24,344 nucleotides of DNA from Proteobacteria bacterium UBA2133 (GTDB taxonomy: Bacteria > Pseudomonadota > Gammaproteobacteria > Arenicellales > UBA868). Below are positions 16,047 through 24,215 of this stretch, piece after piece (the first letter of the stretch is position 1; each line of letters begins with the position of its first letter). The position numbers and the translations under genes were made by a program. The notes beneath the pieces are model-generated. The model did no database searches and had not been told where the DNA came from. It saw nothing but the letters and a program-made list of their open reading frames with translations. The DNA lies in NCBI GenBank assembly GCA_002327725.1, contig DCXP01000050.1, positions 23,209 to 47,552 of the forward strand, read 5' to 3'.

Positions 16047-16826
16047 ATGCGAATCCCCTCCGTCCCGTTTTTCCGGCACCGCGTTCTTGCGCTGCCGTTG
16101 CTGATCACAGCGATGCTGATGACGGGCTGCGCGATCCTGGAGGAACAGGACAAGACCGCAGGCTGGACGGCAGAACAGTTTCTCAGCGCCGGGCAGAAGC
16201 AGATGGCCGCTGGTGACTGGGTCGGCGCAATCGATACCTATAAAAAACTACTGGGCCGCTTCCCCTATGGCCGCAACGCCGAACAGGCTCAGCTGGATAC
16301 GGCCTACGCGCATTTCAAGAACGATGAACCGGCACTGACCGTTGCCGCCGCAGATCGTTTCATCCAGATGCACCCCACCCATCCGAATGTCGACTACGCT
16401 TTCTATCTAAAAGGGCTTGCCCTGTTTGAGCCGCCCGACAGCCTGTTTGACTCTCTCTCAGGCTATAACCCGGCCAACAATGACATCGGCCCGGTACGGG
16501 GGGCGTTCGTTGCCTACCAGGAATTGATCAGCCGCTTTCCCAATAGCCGCTACGCACCCGATACGCGCAAACGCCTGATCTACATCATCAATGTGCTCGC
16601 AACCCATGAGGTCGAGGTTGCACGCTATTACTACGCCATGGGAGCAGACGTCGCTGCCGTGAACCGGGCCCGATCGATTCTTGAGACCTACCGGAATTCT
16701 TCAGCGGTAGAAGACGCCCTCGGTGTGATGGTCAAGGCATACGCCCGAATGGGTCTCAGCGAACTCCATAACGACGCGGTCCGGGTGCTGAAACTCAACT
16801 ATCCCGACAGCCCGTATCTCAACTGA
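16047..16826 (+). CDS. bamD: BamD, outer-membrane assembly lipoprotein
   Basis: BamD (YfiO/ComL) is the essential lipoprotein that, with BamA, inserts beta-barrel proteins into the outer membrane. It has a lipoprotein signal peptide with lipobox LMTGC, making Cys28 the acylated residue. TPR-like repeats follow, including the family signature FPYGRNAEQAQLDTAYAHFK and DYAFYLKGLALF. Length (259) is slightly above the E. coli protein's 245. The ATG at 16047 gives a proper positively charged n-region; there is no evident Shine-Dalgarno. The gene is divergent from rluD and converges on nadE, overlapping it by eight bases at the 3' end. Confidence 0.97.
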   Translation: MRIPSVPFFRHRVLALPLLITAMLMTGCAILEEQDKTAGWTAEQFLSAGQKQMAAGDWVGAIDTYKKLLGRFPYGRNAEQAQLDTAYAHFKNDEPALTVAAADRFIQMHPTHPNVDYAFYLKGLALFEPPDSLFDSLSGYNPANNDIGPVRGAFVAYQELISRFPNSRYAPDTRKRLIYIINVLATHEVEVARYYYAMGADVAAVNRARSILETYRNSSAVEDALGVMVKAYARMGLSELHNDAVRVLKLNYPDSPYLN

Positions 16827-18432
16827 AGCCGGAGGTAATCGGATAGCGCCGGTCGCGGCCGAAAGCCCGCCGTGTGATCCTGACCCCAGGGGGCGCCTGG
16901 CGCCGTTTGTATTCATTGCGCACCACCATGCGAATGACATTCTCAACGACCTGCGGGTCAAATCCTTTGGCAATGATTTCCTCCGCTGCGCAATCGTGCT
17001 CAATAAAAGCCTCGAGTATCGGATCAAGTACCCCATAGGGTGGCAGACTGTCAGTGTCCTCCTGGTCAGGCGCGAGCTCGGCTGAGGGCGGACGGGTAAT
17101 CACCCGCTCCGGAATCACTTCTCCGTTTGTGTTCCGGTACACCGCAAGTTCGTAAACCAGCGTCTTGAACACATCCTTGATCACAGCAAAACCGCCGGCC
17201 ATATCACCGTAGAGGGTGGCATAGCCGACCGCCATCTCGCTTTTGTTTCCAGTTGCCAGCACCAGTTTGCCGGTCTTGTTTGAAATCGCCATGAGCAGGT
17301 TGCCCCGGATTCGGGACTGAAGGTTTTCTTCTGTCGTGTCTTGAGGTAAGCCCTGGAAGATCGGCTCAAGCTGGCGGCGGTAACTCTCTACCAGCGGCTC
17401 AATCGGGATCACCTCATGGGCAACACCCAGAGCCTCGACCTCGGCCATGGCATCCTGAATGCTCATCTCGCGGGTATATCGCGAAGGCATCAGGACCGCA
17501 TGGACATTATTTTTTCCAAGAGCATCTGCCGCGACGGCCAGGGTCAGCGCCGAGTCTATCCCGCCAGACAGCCCCAGAACCGTGCCTTGAAAACCATTTT
17601 TCTGTACGTAGTCACGCACGCCGATACAAAGCGCCCGATAGACACTTTCTTCCCGGGCCAACAATGCAACGGATTTATTAACCGGCTCGATTCCCTGCGA
17701 CGCGATATCAAGACGGGAAAGTGTCTCCTCGAAAAATGCCTCCCGGTAGATCACCTCTCCAGCCGCACTGCACGCAAACGAGCCACCATCAAACACGAGT
17801 TCGTCCTGGCCGCCCACCAGATTGATGTAAACGATGGGAAGCGCAGAGGCTTTGGCTCGCTGGCTCACCACCTGCTCCTCGCGTTCGCGGGCCTTGTGCA
17901 GGTCGTAGGGAGAAGCGTTTAAATTGAGAATCAGGTCCGCCCCTGCCGCTGCACAGTCTGCCACCGGCTGGGCGTGCCAGACATCCTCACAGATGGTCAA
18001 ACCCATGTTGATCCCGTCGATCTGAAACACGCACGGTTGATCGCCCGGGGAGAAATAGCGCTTTTCATCGAAGACACCAAAATTGGGCAACTCCCGCTTG
18101 AGGTAGCGGGCGGTGACCCGGCCCTCTGAAATTACCGACGCCGCGTTATAGAGGTGCCCGTGCGCCCGGTGAGGATGACCAACAATGACCGAGATATCCG
18201 TAGTCGCGTCAGTAAGTCGCGCCAGCGCCGCGTCAGCCCGGTCAAGAAAATCCTTGCGGAAAAGCAGATCCTCCGGGGGATATCCGGTAATCGAAAGTTC
18301 CGGAAAGATAACGGCCCGGCACCCAAGTTCCGAGCGCGCGCGGCCGGCCGCAGCCAGCATCTTGTCGACGTTCGCGTCGACATCACCAACGGTAAAATTG
18401 AGCTGCGCGATTGCAACAGGAAGGCGATTCAT
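16819..18432 (-). CDS. nadE: glutamine-dependent NAD+ synthetase
   Basis: This is the two-domain NAD synthetase that amidates nicotinate adenine dinucleotide using ammonia from glutamine. The N-terminal nitrilase-type glutaminase domain (about 1-260) shows the catalytic triad: Glu45 in FPELSITGYPPEDL, a Lys near 112 just before ELPNFGVFDEKRYF, and Cys148 in LTICEDVW. The C-terminal synthetase domain has the ATP-pyrophosphatase loop SGGIDS at 289-294 and GTGNKSE-like ATGNKSEMAVGY. The 537 residues fit the compact bacterial glutamine-dependent form, unlike the short ammonia-dependent enterobacterial NadE. The start lies five bases from the start of the divergent FemAB-like gene. Confidence 0.97.
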   Translation of the reverse strand: MNRLPVAIAQLNFTVGDVDANVDKMLAAAGRARSELGCRAVIFPELSITGYPPEDLLFRKDFLDRADAALARLTDATTDISVIVGHPHRAHGHLYNAASVISEGRVTARYLKRELPNFGVFDEKRYFSPGDQPCVFQIDGINMGLTICEDVWHAQPVADCAAAGADLILNLNASPYDLHKAREREEQVVSQRAKASALPIVYINLVGGQDELVFDGGSFACSAAGEVIYREAFFEETLSRLDIASQGIEPVNKSVALLAREESVYRALCIGVRDYVQKNGFQGTVLGLSGGIDSALTLAVAADALGKNNVHAVLMPSRYTREMSIQDAMAEVEALGVAHEVIPIEPLVESYRRQLEPIFQGLPQDTTEENLQSRIRGNLLMAISNKTGKLVLATGNKSEMAVGYATLYGDMAGGFAVIKDVFKTLVYELAVYRNTNGEVIPERVITRPPSAELAPDQEDTDSLPPYGVLDPILEAFIEHDCAAEEIIAKGFDPQVVENVIRMVVRNEYKRRQAPPGVRITRRAFGRDRRYPITSGFS

Positions 18433-18437
18433 CGCAA

Positions 18438-19658
18438 ATGAACAATCATCTGTCTAAGTTTCGGGCCCGCAAGGAGCGAGACCCCAATGATAAAGCGGTC
18501 AGGGTCAGCATCACAACAAACTCCTCAATGCGCAACATTGATGCCGACCAGTGGAATGCCATGGTCGATGCGGATAATCCCGGCTTGCGTCATGAATTCC
18601 TCCTGGCATTCGAAGAGAGCGGCTGCTGTTGCCCTGAATCCGGCTGGACACCCTGTCACCTCACCGCGCAACTTGACGGAGAACTGGTTGGCGGGGTGCC
18701 GTGTTATCTGAAAACCCACTCCTATGGAGAGTTCATCTTCGATTGGGCCTGGGCCAGCGCTTACCAGCGCTCCGGCATCCCCTATTATCCGAAACTGCTT
18801 GTCGCCGTTCCGTTTACACCCGTTGGCGGGCAGCGAATACTTCATCACCCAGACTACGGCGCTAGCCTCATCCGTAACAGCATCACCCGGGCGCTCCCCG
18901 CCATCGCGGCTGAACTCAAAGCGTCTTCAGTGCACTGTCTTTTCTGTACCGAGAAAGATCTTGACGCCCTTGCCGGAAATGGTTTTGTGCGACGCGAGGG
19001 CCGTCAATTTCACTGGCATAACGATCAGTATCAGGGCTTCGAAGATTTTCTGACGCGACTTTCCTCAAAGAAACGCAAAAACATTCTTCGCGAAAGACGC
19101 CGGGTCATTGAGCAGGGCATCTCGCTTCAGTGGCATCACGGCAGGGAAATCACCACTGAACACCTGGATCTTCTGTTTTCCTGCTACCGCAATACGATTG
19201 CCGAACATGGCTCATACCCCTACCTGAATCGAAAGTTCTTCGAGACCTTGGTGCAAACATTGCCCAGTGCGGTGCAGTTGCTTACTGCGCAACACGGCGG
19301 CCGATCCATCGCCTGTGCATTTTTTCTCCGTGGCCAGAACTCCCTGTTCGGCCGTTACTGGGGCGCCCTTAAACATGCTTCTGACCTGCACTTTGAAGCC
19401 TGCTACTACGCTCCGATCGAATACTGTATCGATCATGGCCTCAAGCGATTTGAGGCAGGCGCGCAGGGTGAACACAAACTCAGCCGGGGGCTGACCCCGC
19501 AAACCACGCTATCGGGGCATTGGCTTGCTCATGAGGGTTTTCATGATGCGGTGCGCCGATTTACCGCCGAGGAGGAAAGTCACCTCGCGGACTATACCGA
19601 GGTCCTTCAGGCGCACTCACCTTTCAGACACAGCGGCAAGCCCGACACCCAGTGCTAG
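18438..19658 (+). CDS. FemAB-like/GNAT-fold acyltransferase, COG3146 (DUF482) family
   Basis: A ~406-residue protein of the COG3146 (PF04339) family, annotated as GNAT-superfamily or FemAB-like and sometimes called peptidoglycan-biosynthesis related; the biochemical role is not established. Family landmarks are the N-terminal WNAMVDADNPGLRHEFLLAFEESG, FDWAWASAYQRSG, a Lys/Arg-rich SSKKRKNILRERR segment, and the C-terminal signature RFEAGAQGEHKLSRG. The ATG at 18438 is chosen; a TTG at 18411 would overlap nadE and add nine residues. The N-terminal ~30 residues before the conserved domain are poorly matched. It starts a compact plus-strand run: aat follows after 12 bases, so the aminoacyl-transfer context may be relevant, since FemAB-type enzymes use aminoacyl-tRNA. 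That link is only inference. Confidence 0.88.
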   Translation: MNNHLSKFRARKERDPNDKAVRVSITTNSSMRNIDADQWNAMVDADNPGLRHEFLLAFEESGCCCPESGWTPCHLTAQLDGELVGGVPCYLKTHSYGEFIFDWAWASAYQRSGIPYYPKLLVAVPFTPVGGQRILHHPDYGASLIRNSITRALPAIAAELKASSVHCLFCTEKDLDALAGNGFVRREGRQFHWHNDQYQGFEDFLTRLSSKKRKNILRERRRVIEQGISLQWHHGREITTEHLDLLFSCYRNTIAEHGSYPYLNRKFFETLVQTLPSAVQLLTAQHGGRSIACAFFLRGQNSLFGRYWGALKHASDLHFEACYYAPIEYCIDHGLKRFEAGAQGEHKLSRGLTPQTTLSGHWLAHEGFHDAVRRFTAEEESHLADYTEVLQAHSPFRHSGKPDTQC

Positions 19659-19670
19659 AATGGTTTTGCC

Positions 19671-20366
19671 ATGGCGAGCCTGCCCAAAACCTATACCTTT
19701 CCCCCGCTGGAGGCCGCGTCTCCTGAAGGCCTGCTCGCCGTCGGTGGCGATCTCAGCGCCGATAGGCTGTTAAGTGCTTATCGCCAGGGTATCTTTCCCT
19801 GGTTCAGTGACGGACAACCGATCCTGTGGTGGTCACCCGATCCCCGGGCAATCCTGTACCCCGCGCATGTGCATATCTCCCGCAGTCTGCGCAGGAGCAT
19901 GCGGACCCAGGGCTTTCAGATTAGCGCCGATCGTGCCTTTGACCGTGTTATCCAGGTGTGCGCTGAATCCCGTACTGAACAGGAAGGCACCTGGATTACC
20001 TCCGAAATGCAAAATGCCTATTGCGCCCTGTACCGGATGGGCTACGCCCACAGCGTGGAGACCTGGCAGAACGGTCAACTGGTGGGCGGCCTTTATGGTG
20101 TTGCTATCGGCAAGGCTTTCTTCGGAGAAAGCATGTTCAGCCGGGTTGCCGACGCCTCAAAAACGGCGCTCGCCGGCCTTGCGGCTTCGCTCACCACGCA
20201 GGGGTATCATTTTATCGACTGTCAGGTCGTGTCTCGCCATCTGAGTTCTCTAGGCGCACAGGCAGTCCCAAGAAAACGCTTCTCTTGTGAACTCGAGCAA
20301 GCCGTGCAGATCCCAGTGACCGCGGCCACCTGGGATTGGGAAGTACCGGCGAAAAAACTGCCATGA
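19671..20366 (+). CDS. aat: leucyl/phenylalanyl-tRNA-protein transferase
   Basis: Aat adds Leu or Phe from tRNA to proteins with N-terminal Lys or Arg, making N-degrons that ClpS passes to ClpAP. The 231 residues match the family. Conserved blocks are FPPLEAASPEGLLAVGGDLS, AYRQGIFPWFSDGQPILWWSPDPR, the Trp-rich donor site, HSVETWQNGQLVGGLYGVAIG, FFGESMFS and the C-terminal HFIDCQV. The ATG at 19671 aligns with the family start. It follows the FemAB-like gene by 12 bases, and its stop overlaps the start of bpt (ATGA), so the two N-degron enzymes are translationally coupled. Confidence 0.97.
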   Translation: MASLPKTYTFPPLEAASPEGLLAVGGDLSADRLLSAYRQGIFPWFSDGQPILWWSPDPRAILYPAHVHISRSLRRSMRTQGFQISADRAFDRVIQVCAESRTEQEGTWITSEMQNAYCALYRMGYAHSVETWQNGQLVGGLYGVAIGKAFFGESMFSRVADASKTALAGLAASLTTQGYHFIDCQVVSRHLSSLGAQAVPRKRFSCELEQAVQIPVTAATWDWEVPAKKLP

Positions 20367-21079
20367 CCCGCCAACAGACCGCGCCGGATCTCTACCAGTC
20401 GACCGCACACGCGTGCCCCTACCTGCCGCGCGAAACTGCAGCGAATTTACTGATTGATCCGAAATACCCGGTATCCTCTGTGCTCTACGACACCCTGATC
20501 CGGAACGGCTTCAGGCGCAACGGCAGTCTTTTTTACCGCCCGCATTGTCCCGCCTGCCGCCAATGCCAGTCGGCGCGCATCCGGGTCAAGGACTTCGTGA
20601 TGAACCGGGCATTTCGCAGGACCAGGAAGCGCAACCGCGATGTCTCGATGGAGATCCGGACGCTGGGGTTTCGGGAGGAACACTTTGCCCTGTATCGCAA
20701 ATACCAATCGGTGCGCCACCCCGGCGACAGCATGGACAATCCCGATCCGGAAAGATACCAGAAGTTCATGACCGAATCGGGCGTGGACACCTTCATGATC
20801 GAACTGCGCGTCGGCAGACGACTCCTTGCCGTCTCTGTGCTGGATCACGTGGCGAATGGCCTATCGGCAGTCTATACCTATTACCATCCATCCGAAACCC
20901 ACCGCAGTCCCGGAACGCTGACTATCCTGCATCAGATCGAACTCACCCGCTCGATCGATTATGAGAATCTGTACCTCGGCTACTGGATCGCAGACTGTCC
21001 AAAAATGTCCTACAAGACCCGGTTTTCACCGGTTGAGGTATTTGATCCCGCAGCACAGTCCTGGTCCCAATCCCAGTAA
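20363..21079 (+). CDS. bpt: aspartate/glutamate leucyltransferase (Bpt, bacterial ATE-type)
   Basis: Bpt is the bacterial homologue of arginyl-tRNA-protein transferase; characterised members transfer Leu to N-terminal Asp and Glu, complementing Aat. The 238-residue protein has the ATE N-terminal domain with Cys-containing CPYLPRETAANLLIDP and CPACRQCQSARI, and the ATE C-terminal domain with SAVYTYYHP, GTLTILHQIE and YLGYWI. The ATG at 20363 is chosen over an upstream TTG because it gives the ATGA overlap with aat and the normal N-terminus. In many gammaproteobacteria infA follows bpt; here it does not, and a metallo-hydrolase gene lies 10 bases downstream. Confidence 0.96.
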   Translation: MTRQQTAPDLYQSTAHACPYLPRETAANLLIDPKYPVSSVLYDTLIRNGFRRNGSLFYRPHCPACRQCQSARIRVKDFVMNRAFRRTRKRNRDVSMEIRTLGFREEHFALYRKYQSVRHPGDSMDNPDPERYQKFMTESGVDTFMIELRVGRRLLAVSVLDHVANGLSAVYTYYHPSETHRSPGTLTILHQIELTRSIDYENLYLGYWIADCPKMSYKTRFSPVEVFDPAAQSWSQSQ

Positions 21080-21089
21080 GGCGCTTTAG

Positions 21090-21992
21090 GTGCCCGAGAT
21101 TCCTTTTGTCCGTGAGCATCATTTTCAGTACGGACAGATCGAAGTGCTGGCCCCGGGTATCCGGAGACTGACCGCCCGAAATCCAGGTGCCTTCACCTAC
21201 CACGGCACTGGAACCTACATCATCGGCACCGGGACGGTTGCCGTGATTGACCCCGGACCCGATGATCCATTGCACCTTGATGCCCTGATTTCGGGCCTTG
21301 AGGGTGAACGCATCTCCCATATTCTGGTAACGCACTGTCACAAGGACCATTCGCCGGGAGCGCGCGCCTTGCAGGCAGTCTGCGATGCGCCCACATTGGC
21401 TTTTGGACCTCACGGATGCGTACCGCAAGCGCAGGACGAAGGTGCAGAAGAAGGGGTCGATGTCGATTTTGAACCTGATATGCACTTGGCACACGGGCAA
21501 CGATTTGAGCTTGGGGAACTTGAGGTGGAATGCATTCATACCCCGGGACATACCAGCAACCATATGTGCTTTGCCCTGCCCGCCTCAGGCGATGTTTTCA
21601 GCGGCGATCATGTCATGGCATGGTCGACCAGCGTCATCATACCGCCGGACGGCAACATGGCGGATTATCTCGGCAGCCTTCAACTCATGCTAGGGCGAAG
21701 CGACAAGTGCTACTGGCCAACCCATGGTCCCCCACTACAGAGGCCGCATGCATATGTCGAGGCACTCGTGGCGCATCGCTACCAGCGCATGGATGACATT
21801 CTCGAGCTTCTGGCTTTTGAGCCGCTACGGATTGCGCAGATGATCGAACCGCTCTATCCCGGACTCGATCCGCGGCTGACGGGAGGTGCCAGCCGCTCGA
21901 TCCTGGCATCCCTGCTTTACTTGATCGACAAAGGAAAGATCGCGTCCTCTGGCGATACGCCCCTCAACAGCATCTACCGGCGCATTACCTGA
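21090..21992 (+). CDS. metallo-beta-lactamase-fold hydrolase (LACTB2-like)
   Basis: A 300-residue MBL-fold hydrolase. The zinc signature HCHKDH is at residues 82-87, followed by His154 in HTPGHTSNH, Asp173 in SGDHVMAWST and a late His in WPTHGPP, so both metal sites are complete. The C-terminal ~70 residues (HRYQRMDDILELL to KGKIASSG) match the small winged-helix domain found in LACTB2-like members, some of which are RNases; the substrate here is unknown. The start is GTG at 21090, 10 bases after bpt, without a strong Shine-Dalgarno. It is the last intact gene of the FemAB-like-aat-bpt run. Confidence 0.92.
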   Translation: MPEIPFVREHHFQYGQIEVLAPGIRRLTARNPGAFTYHGTGTYIIGTGTVAVIDPGPDDPLHLDALISGLEGERISHILVTHCHKDHSPGARALQAVCDAPTLAFGPHGCVPQAQDEGAEEGVDVDFEPDMHLAHGQRFELGELEVECIHTPGHTSNHMCFALPASGDVFSGDHVMAWSTSVIIPPDGNMADYLGSLQLMLGRSDKCYWPTHGPPLQRPHAYVEALVAHRYQRMDDILELLAFEPLRIAQMIEPLYPGLDPRLTGGASRSILASLLYLIDKGKIASSGDTPLNSIYRRIT

Positions 21993-22023
21993 GATCAGCG
22001 TCGTGCCGTGAGTTCCTTGCTAA

Positions 22024-22287
22024 GTGTGGCCCGGTGCCATGACATTTCTCGGCGCCATACTGTTCGTGCTCATCACCATGTTCGGTCCCGTGTCGGGAGC
22101 GCATTTCAACCCCGCCGTCACGATCGCGCGCAGCATGACCGACACTTTCAGCGGCATCGCTACGGTGAATGCACCCGGATTTATTCTGATGCAGTTCGCG
22201 GGTGCGGCCATTGCGACCGGGTTTATGGCCTGGCTATTGAGACCCTCGGTGTCGAATACTCACTTAGCAACCAGAGGCACAAATTAG
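22024..22287 (+). pseudogene. remnant of a MIP/aquaporin-family gene, apparently an internal-deletion fusion
   Basis: The open frame of 87 codons (GTG at 22024 or ATG at 22039, no Shine-Dalgarno, TAA directly upstream in frame) encodes only two membrane segments. The first part (GAILFVLITMFGPVSGAHF) matches the region before the first NPA box of bacterial ars-type aquaporins. The part after NPAV (TIARSMTDTFSGIATVNAPGF and the last helix) matches what normally follows the second NPA box. The first helix and everything between the two NPA boxes are missing, about two thirds of a ~230-residue channel. A working channel is not expected. The 3' end overlaps the convergent DUF47 gene by four bases. 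Family assignment is from memory of MIP sequences. Confidence 0.75.
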
Positions 22288-22952
22288 GTCGCCATCAGGA
22301 GGCGAAGGCGATTGCCCACCCTTTCTGCGAGATCTGCAAGGGTTGCAATCTGTCGCAACACCTGGTGCCAGAAAATCGTGGCAACGCCAAGTTCTGTCTC
22401 GATCGAAAACAGTTTCCGGGCCGCTGCATCTAATTGCGCATCTGTTTCGGTCTCAAGGCGGCCCAACTCGGAAATCATCTCGTCGACCCGCCCAACTTCA
22501 GCGTCACCAAAGCCGGTTTCCACCAGTTCGTCCAACTCATCAATGATGCGCTGACCCTGCTCACAGGCTGCGATCACACTTCTCGCCAGTAACAACACCG
22601 GCTCTTGAAGTGCCTCAGGCAGATGCATACTGCGCTGATCCGCGAGTTCTGCAATGTCCTGGGTAACATCTGCAATGGAATCCTGATAATCCAGAATCTC
22701 AAGTATGGTACGCCGATCCAAGGCCATCATAAAACGCCTGGGCGTATGAGACCGGATCTCGTGCTTGATCTGATCGGCTTCATGTTCCAGCCGGTCTATC
22801 TCTGCGCGACGGTCACGAATTCCTTCGTTATCCCCCGCGGCCATGGCTTCGAGCAAGGGAATTACCTCGCGGGCACAGCGCACAGCGACTTGCATGTGCT
22901 GCTGCATTGGTTTGATCGGGGATTTCCCAACCAGTTTATCTATCCAGGCCAT
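22284..22952 (-). CDS. DUF47 (PhoU-like) Pit accessory protein
   Basis: A 222-residue all-helical protein of the DUF47/TIGR00153 family, distant relatives of PhoU that are encoded with PiT phosphate transporters and probably modulate them. The sequence shows heptad-rich helices with the conserved acidic clusters (DRLEHEADQIKHEI and DYQDSIADVTQDIAEL) that bind metal clusters in PhoU-like proteins. The start ATG at 22952 has a perfect AGGAGG five bases upstream that overlaps the pit stop codon, so the gene is translationally coupled to pit. It converges on the aquaporin remnant. Confidence 0.93.
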   Translation of the reverse strand: MAWIDKLVGKSPIKPMQQHMQVAVRCAREVIPLLEAMAAGDNEGIRDRRAEIDRLEHEADQIKHEIRSHTPRRFMMALDRRTILEILDYQDSIADVTQDIAELADQRSMHLPEALQEPVLLLARSVIAACEQGQRIIDELDELVETGFGDAEVGRVDEMISELGRLETETDAQLDAAARKLFSIETELGVATIFWHQVLRQIATLADLAERVGNRLRLLMAT

Positions 22953-22957
22953 GAATA

Positions 22958-22963
22958 CCTCCT
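22958..22963 (-). promoter_or_regulatory. consensus ribosome binding site coupling pit to its accessory gene
   Basis: AGGAGG on the minus strand overlaps the TAG stop of the transporter gene (22964-22962) and stands five bases from the DUF47 ATG. Ribosomes ending pit can re-initiate directly. Confidence 0.85.
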
Positions 22964-24215
22964 AGGGGATTAATAAGCCTCTAAAAAAATAATAGAAAAA
23001 TATCGATAGCGCTGCAGCGATTGGCAGCGTCGCCACCCAAGATGCAATAATTTTCCCGACCACGCGTAAATCCAGCGCACCGATGCCACGGGCCAGACCC
23101 ACCCCGAGGACAGCTCCTACCAGTGTATGCGTCGTCGAGATCGGAATACCCATCCGCGATGCCAAGACGATCGTTGTAGCTGCTGAGAGTTGGGCGGCAA
23201 AACCACGGCTTGGGGTCAGTTCAGTGATGCGCTTACCAACGGTTTCCATTACCCGATAACCCCAAGTTCCCAACCCCACTATTATCCCTACCCCGCCAAT
23301 GGCGAGCATCCACGGTTCTACCGGCGCCTTGCTTCCCAGATCCATGCCCTGAACTGCATGCGCGACAGCCGCAAGGGGTCCTATCGAGTTCGCAACATCA
23401 TTGGAACCGTGGGCAAAAGCGATCGCACAGGCTGTAAGGATCTGCAGCACTACGAAAATACGCTCAACACGACTAAAACGATGCTTGGGATCTTCCGGGC
23501 CCAGATTTACCCTGCGAATAAAGAAAATTCCCAGCCCAGTTCCAATCAATCCGAGCACTACCGATCCGAACAGGGCCTGGCCGAGATCAAGATCCAGTTT
23601 AAGGGGTTTTAACCCCTTGAAAAGAGTGACGAGGCCAATAATAAAGAAGACAAAAAAGAAAAATATAGGCCCGAGTTTTCGAATCTGGGCGATAGGGTCC
23701 GGCTTATCCAGTACCTTGAATCGCGTAACTTGGAAGATAAAGAACGCGATCACACCGGCCAGTAGAGGCGAGGTGAGCCAGGACAGGACGATTTGGGCAA
23801 TCTTTCCCCACTTTACGGCATCCAGTCCAATCGCAACCGCGCCAAAACCTACAATGGCACCGACAATCGAGTGTGTTGTCGATACTGGCAGGCCAAACCG
23901 GGTTGCCATAATCAACAAAGTGCCTGCAGAAGCAAGTGATGCCAACATCCCATAAATGAGTTGATCCCGATCGATCATCGACAGATCGAGCATGCCTTTA
24001 CGAACGGTATCGGTAACGTGTCCACCAGCGAAGAAAGCGCCGCAGAATTCAAAAATAGCGGCAACCAGTATTGCGCCCCAGACCGTAAGGGCTCCTGAAC
24101 CGACGCTGGTCCCCATCGCGTTGGCAACGTCGTTGGCACCGATTGCCCAGGCCATGTACAGAGCGAGGAACGCGGCTATCCAGAGTGCGAGCGGAAGTTC
24201 TGAAAACCATTCCAT
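22962..24215 (-). CDS. PiT-family inorganic phosphate transporter
   Basis: A 417-residue integral membrane protein of the PiT family, which takes up phosphate (often as metal-phosphate) with H+ or Na+. The two inverted family signatures are present: GANDVANAMGTSVGSGALT at residues 26-44 and HGSNDVANSIGPLAAV in the second half. About ten hydrophobic segments surround a hydrophilic region near residues 175-250. Related repeats PVSTTHSIVGAIVGFGAV and PISTTHTLVGAVLGVGLA confirm the duplicated fold. The start ATG at 24215 has purine-rich GAAGAG about 10 bases upstream. It forms a two-gene operon with the DUF47 gene. Proton or sodium coupling cannot be decided from sequence. Confidence 0.95.
   Translation of the reverse strand: MEWFSELPLALWIAAFLALYMAWAIGANDVANAMGTSVGSGALTVWGAILVAAIFEFCGAFFAGGHVTDTVRKGMLDLSMIDRDQLIYGMLASLASAGTLLIMATRFGLPVSTTHSIVGAIVGFGAVAIGLDAVKWGKIAQIVLSWLTSPLLAGVIAFFIFQVTRFKVLDKPDPIAQIRKLGPIFFFFVFFIIGLVTLFKGLKPLKLDLDLGQALFGSVVLGLIGTGLGIFFIRRVNLGPEDPKHRFSRVERIFVVLQILTACAIAFAHGSNDVANSIGPLAAVAHAVQGMDLGSKAPVEPWMLAIGGVGIIVGLGTWGYRVMETVGKRITELTPSRGFAAQLSAATTIVLASRMGIPISTTHTLVGAVLGVGLARGIGALDLRVVGKIIASWVATLPIAAALSIFFYYFFRGLLIP

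Noticed and set aside
16001..16153. 51-residue N-terminal extension of RluD
   Set aside because: It lies inside bamD on the opposite strand, is unlike RluD N-termini and crosses the divergent promoter region.
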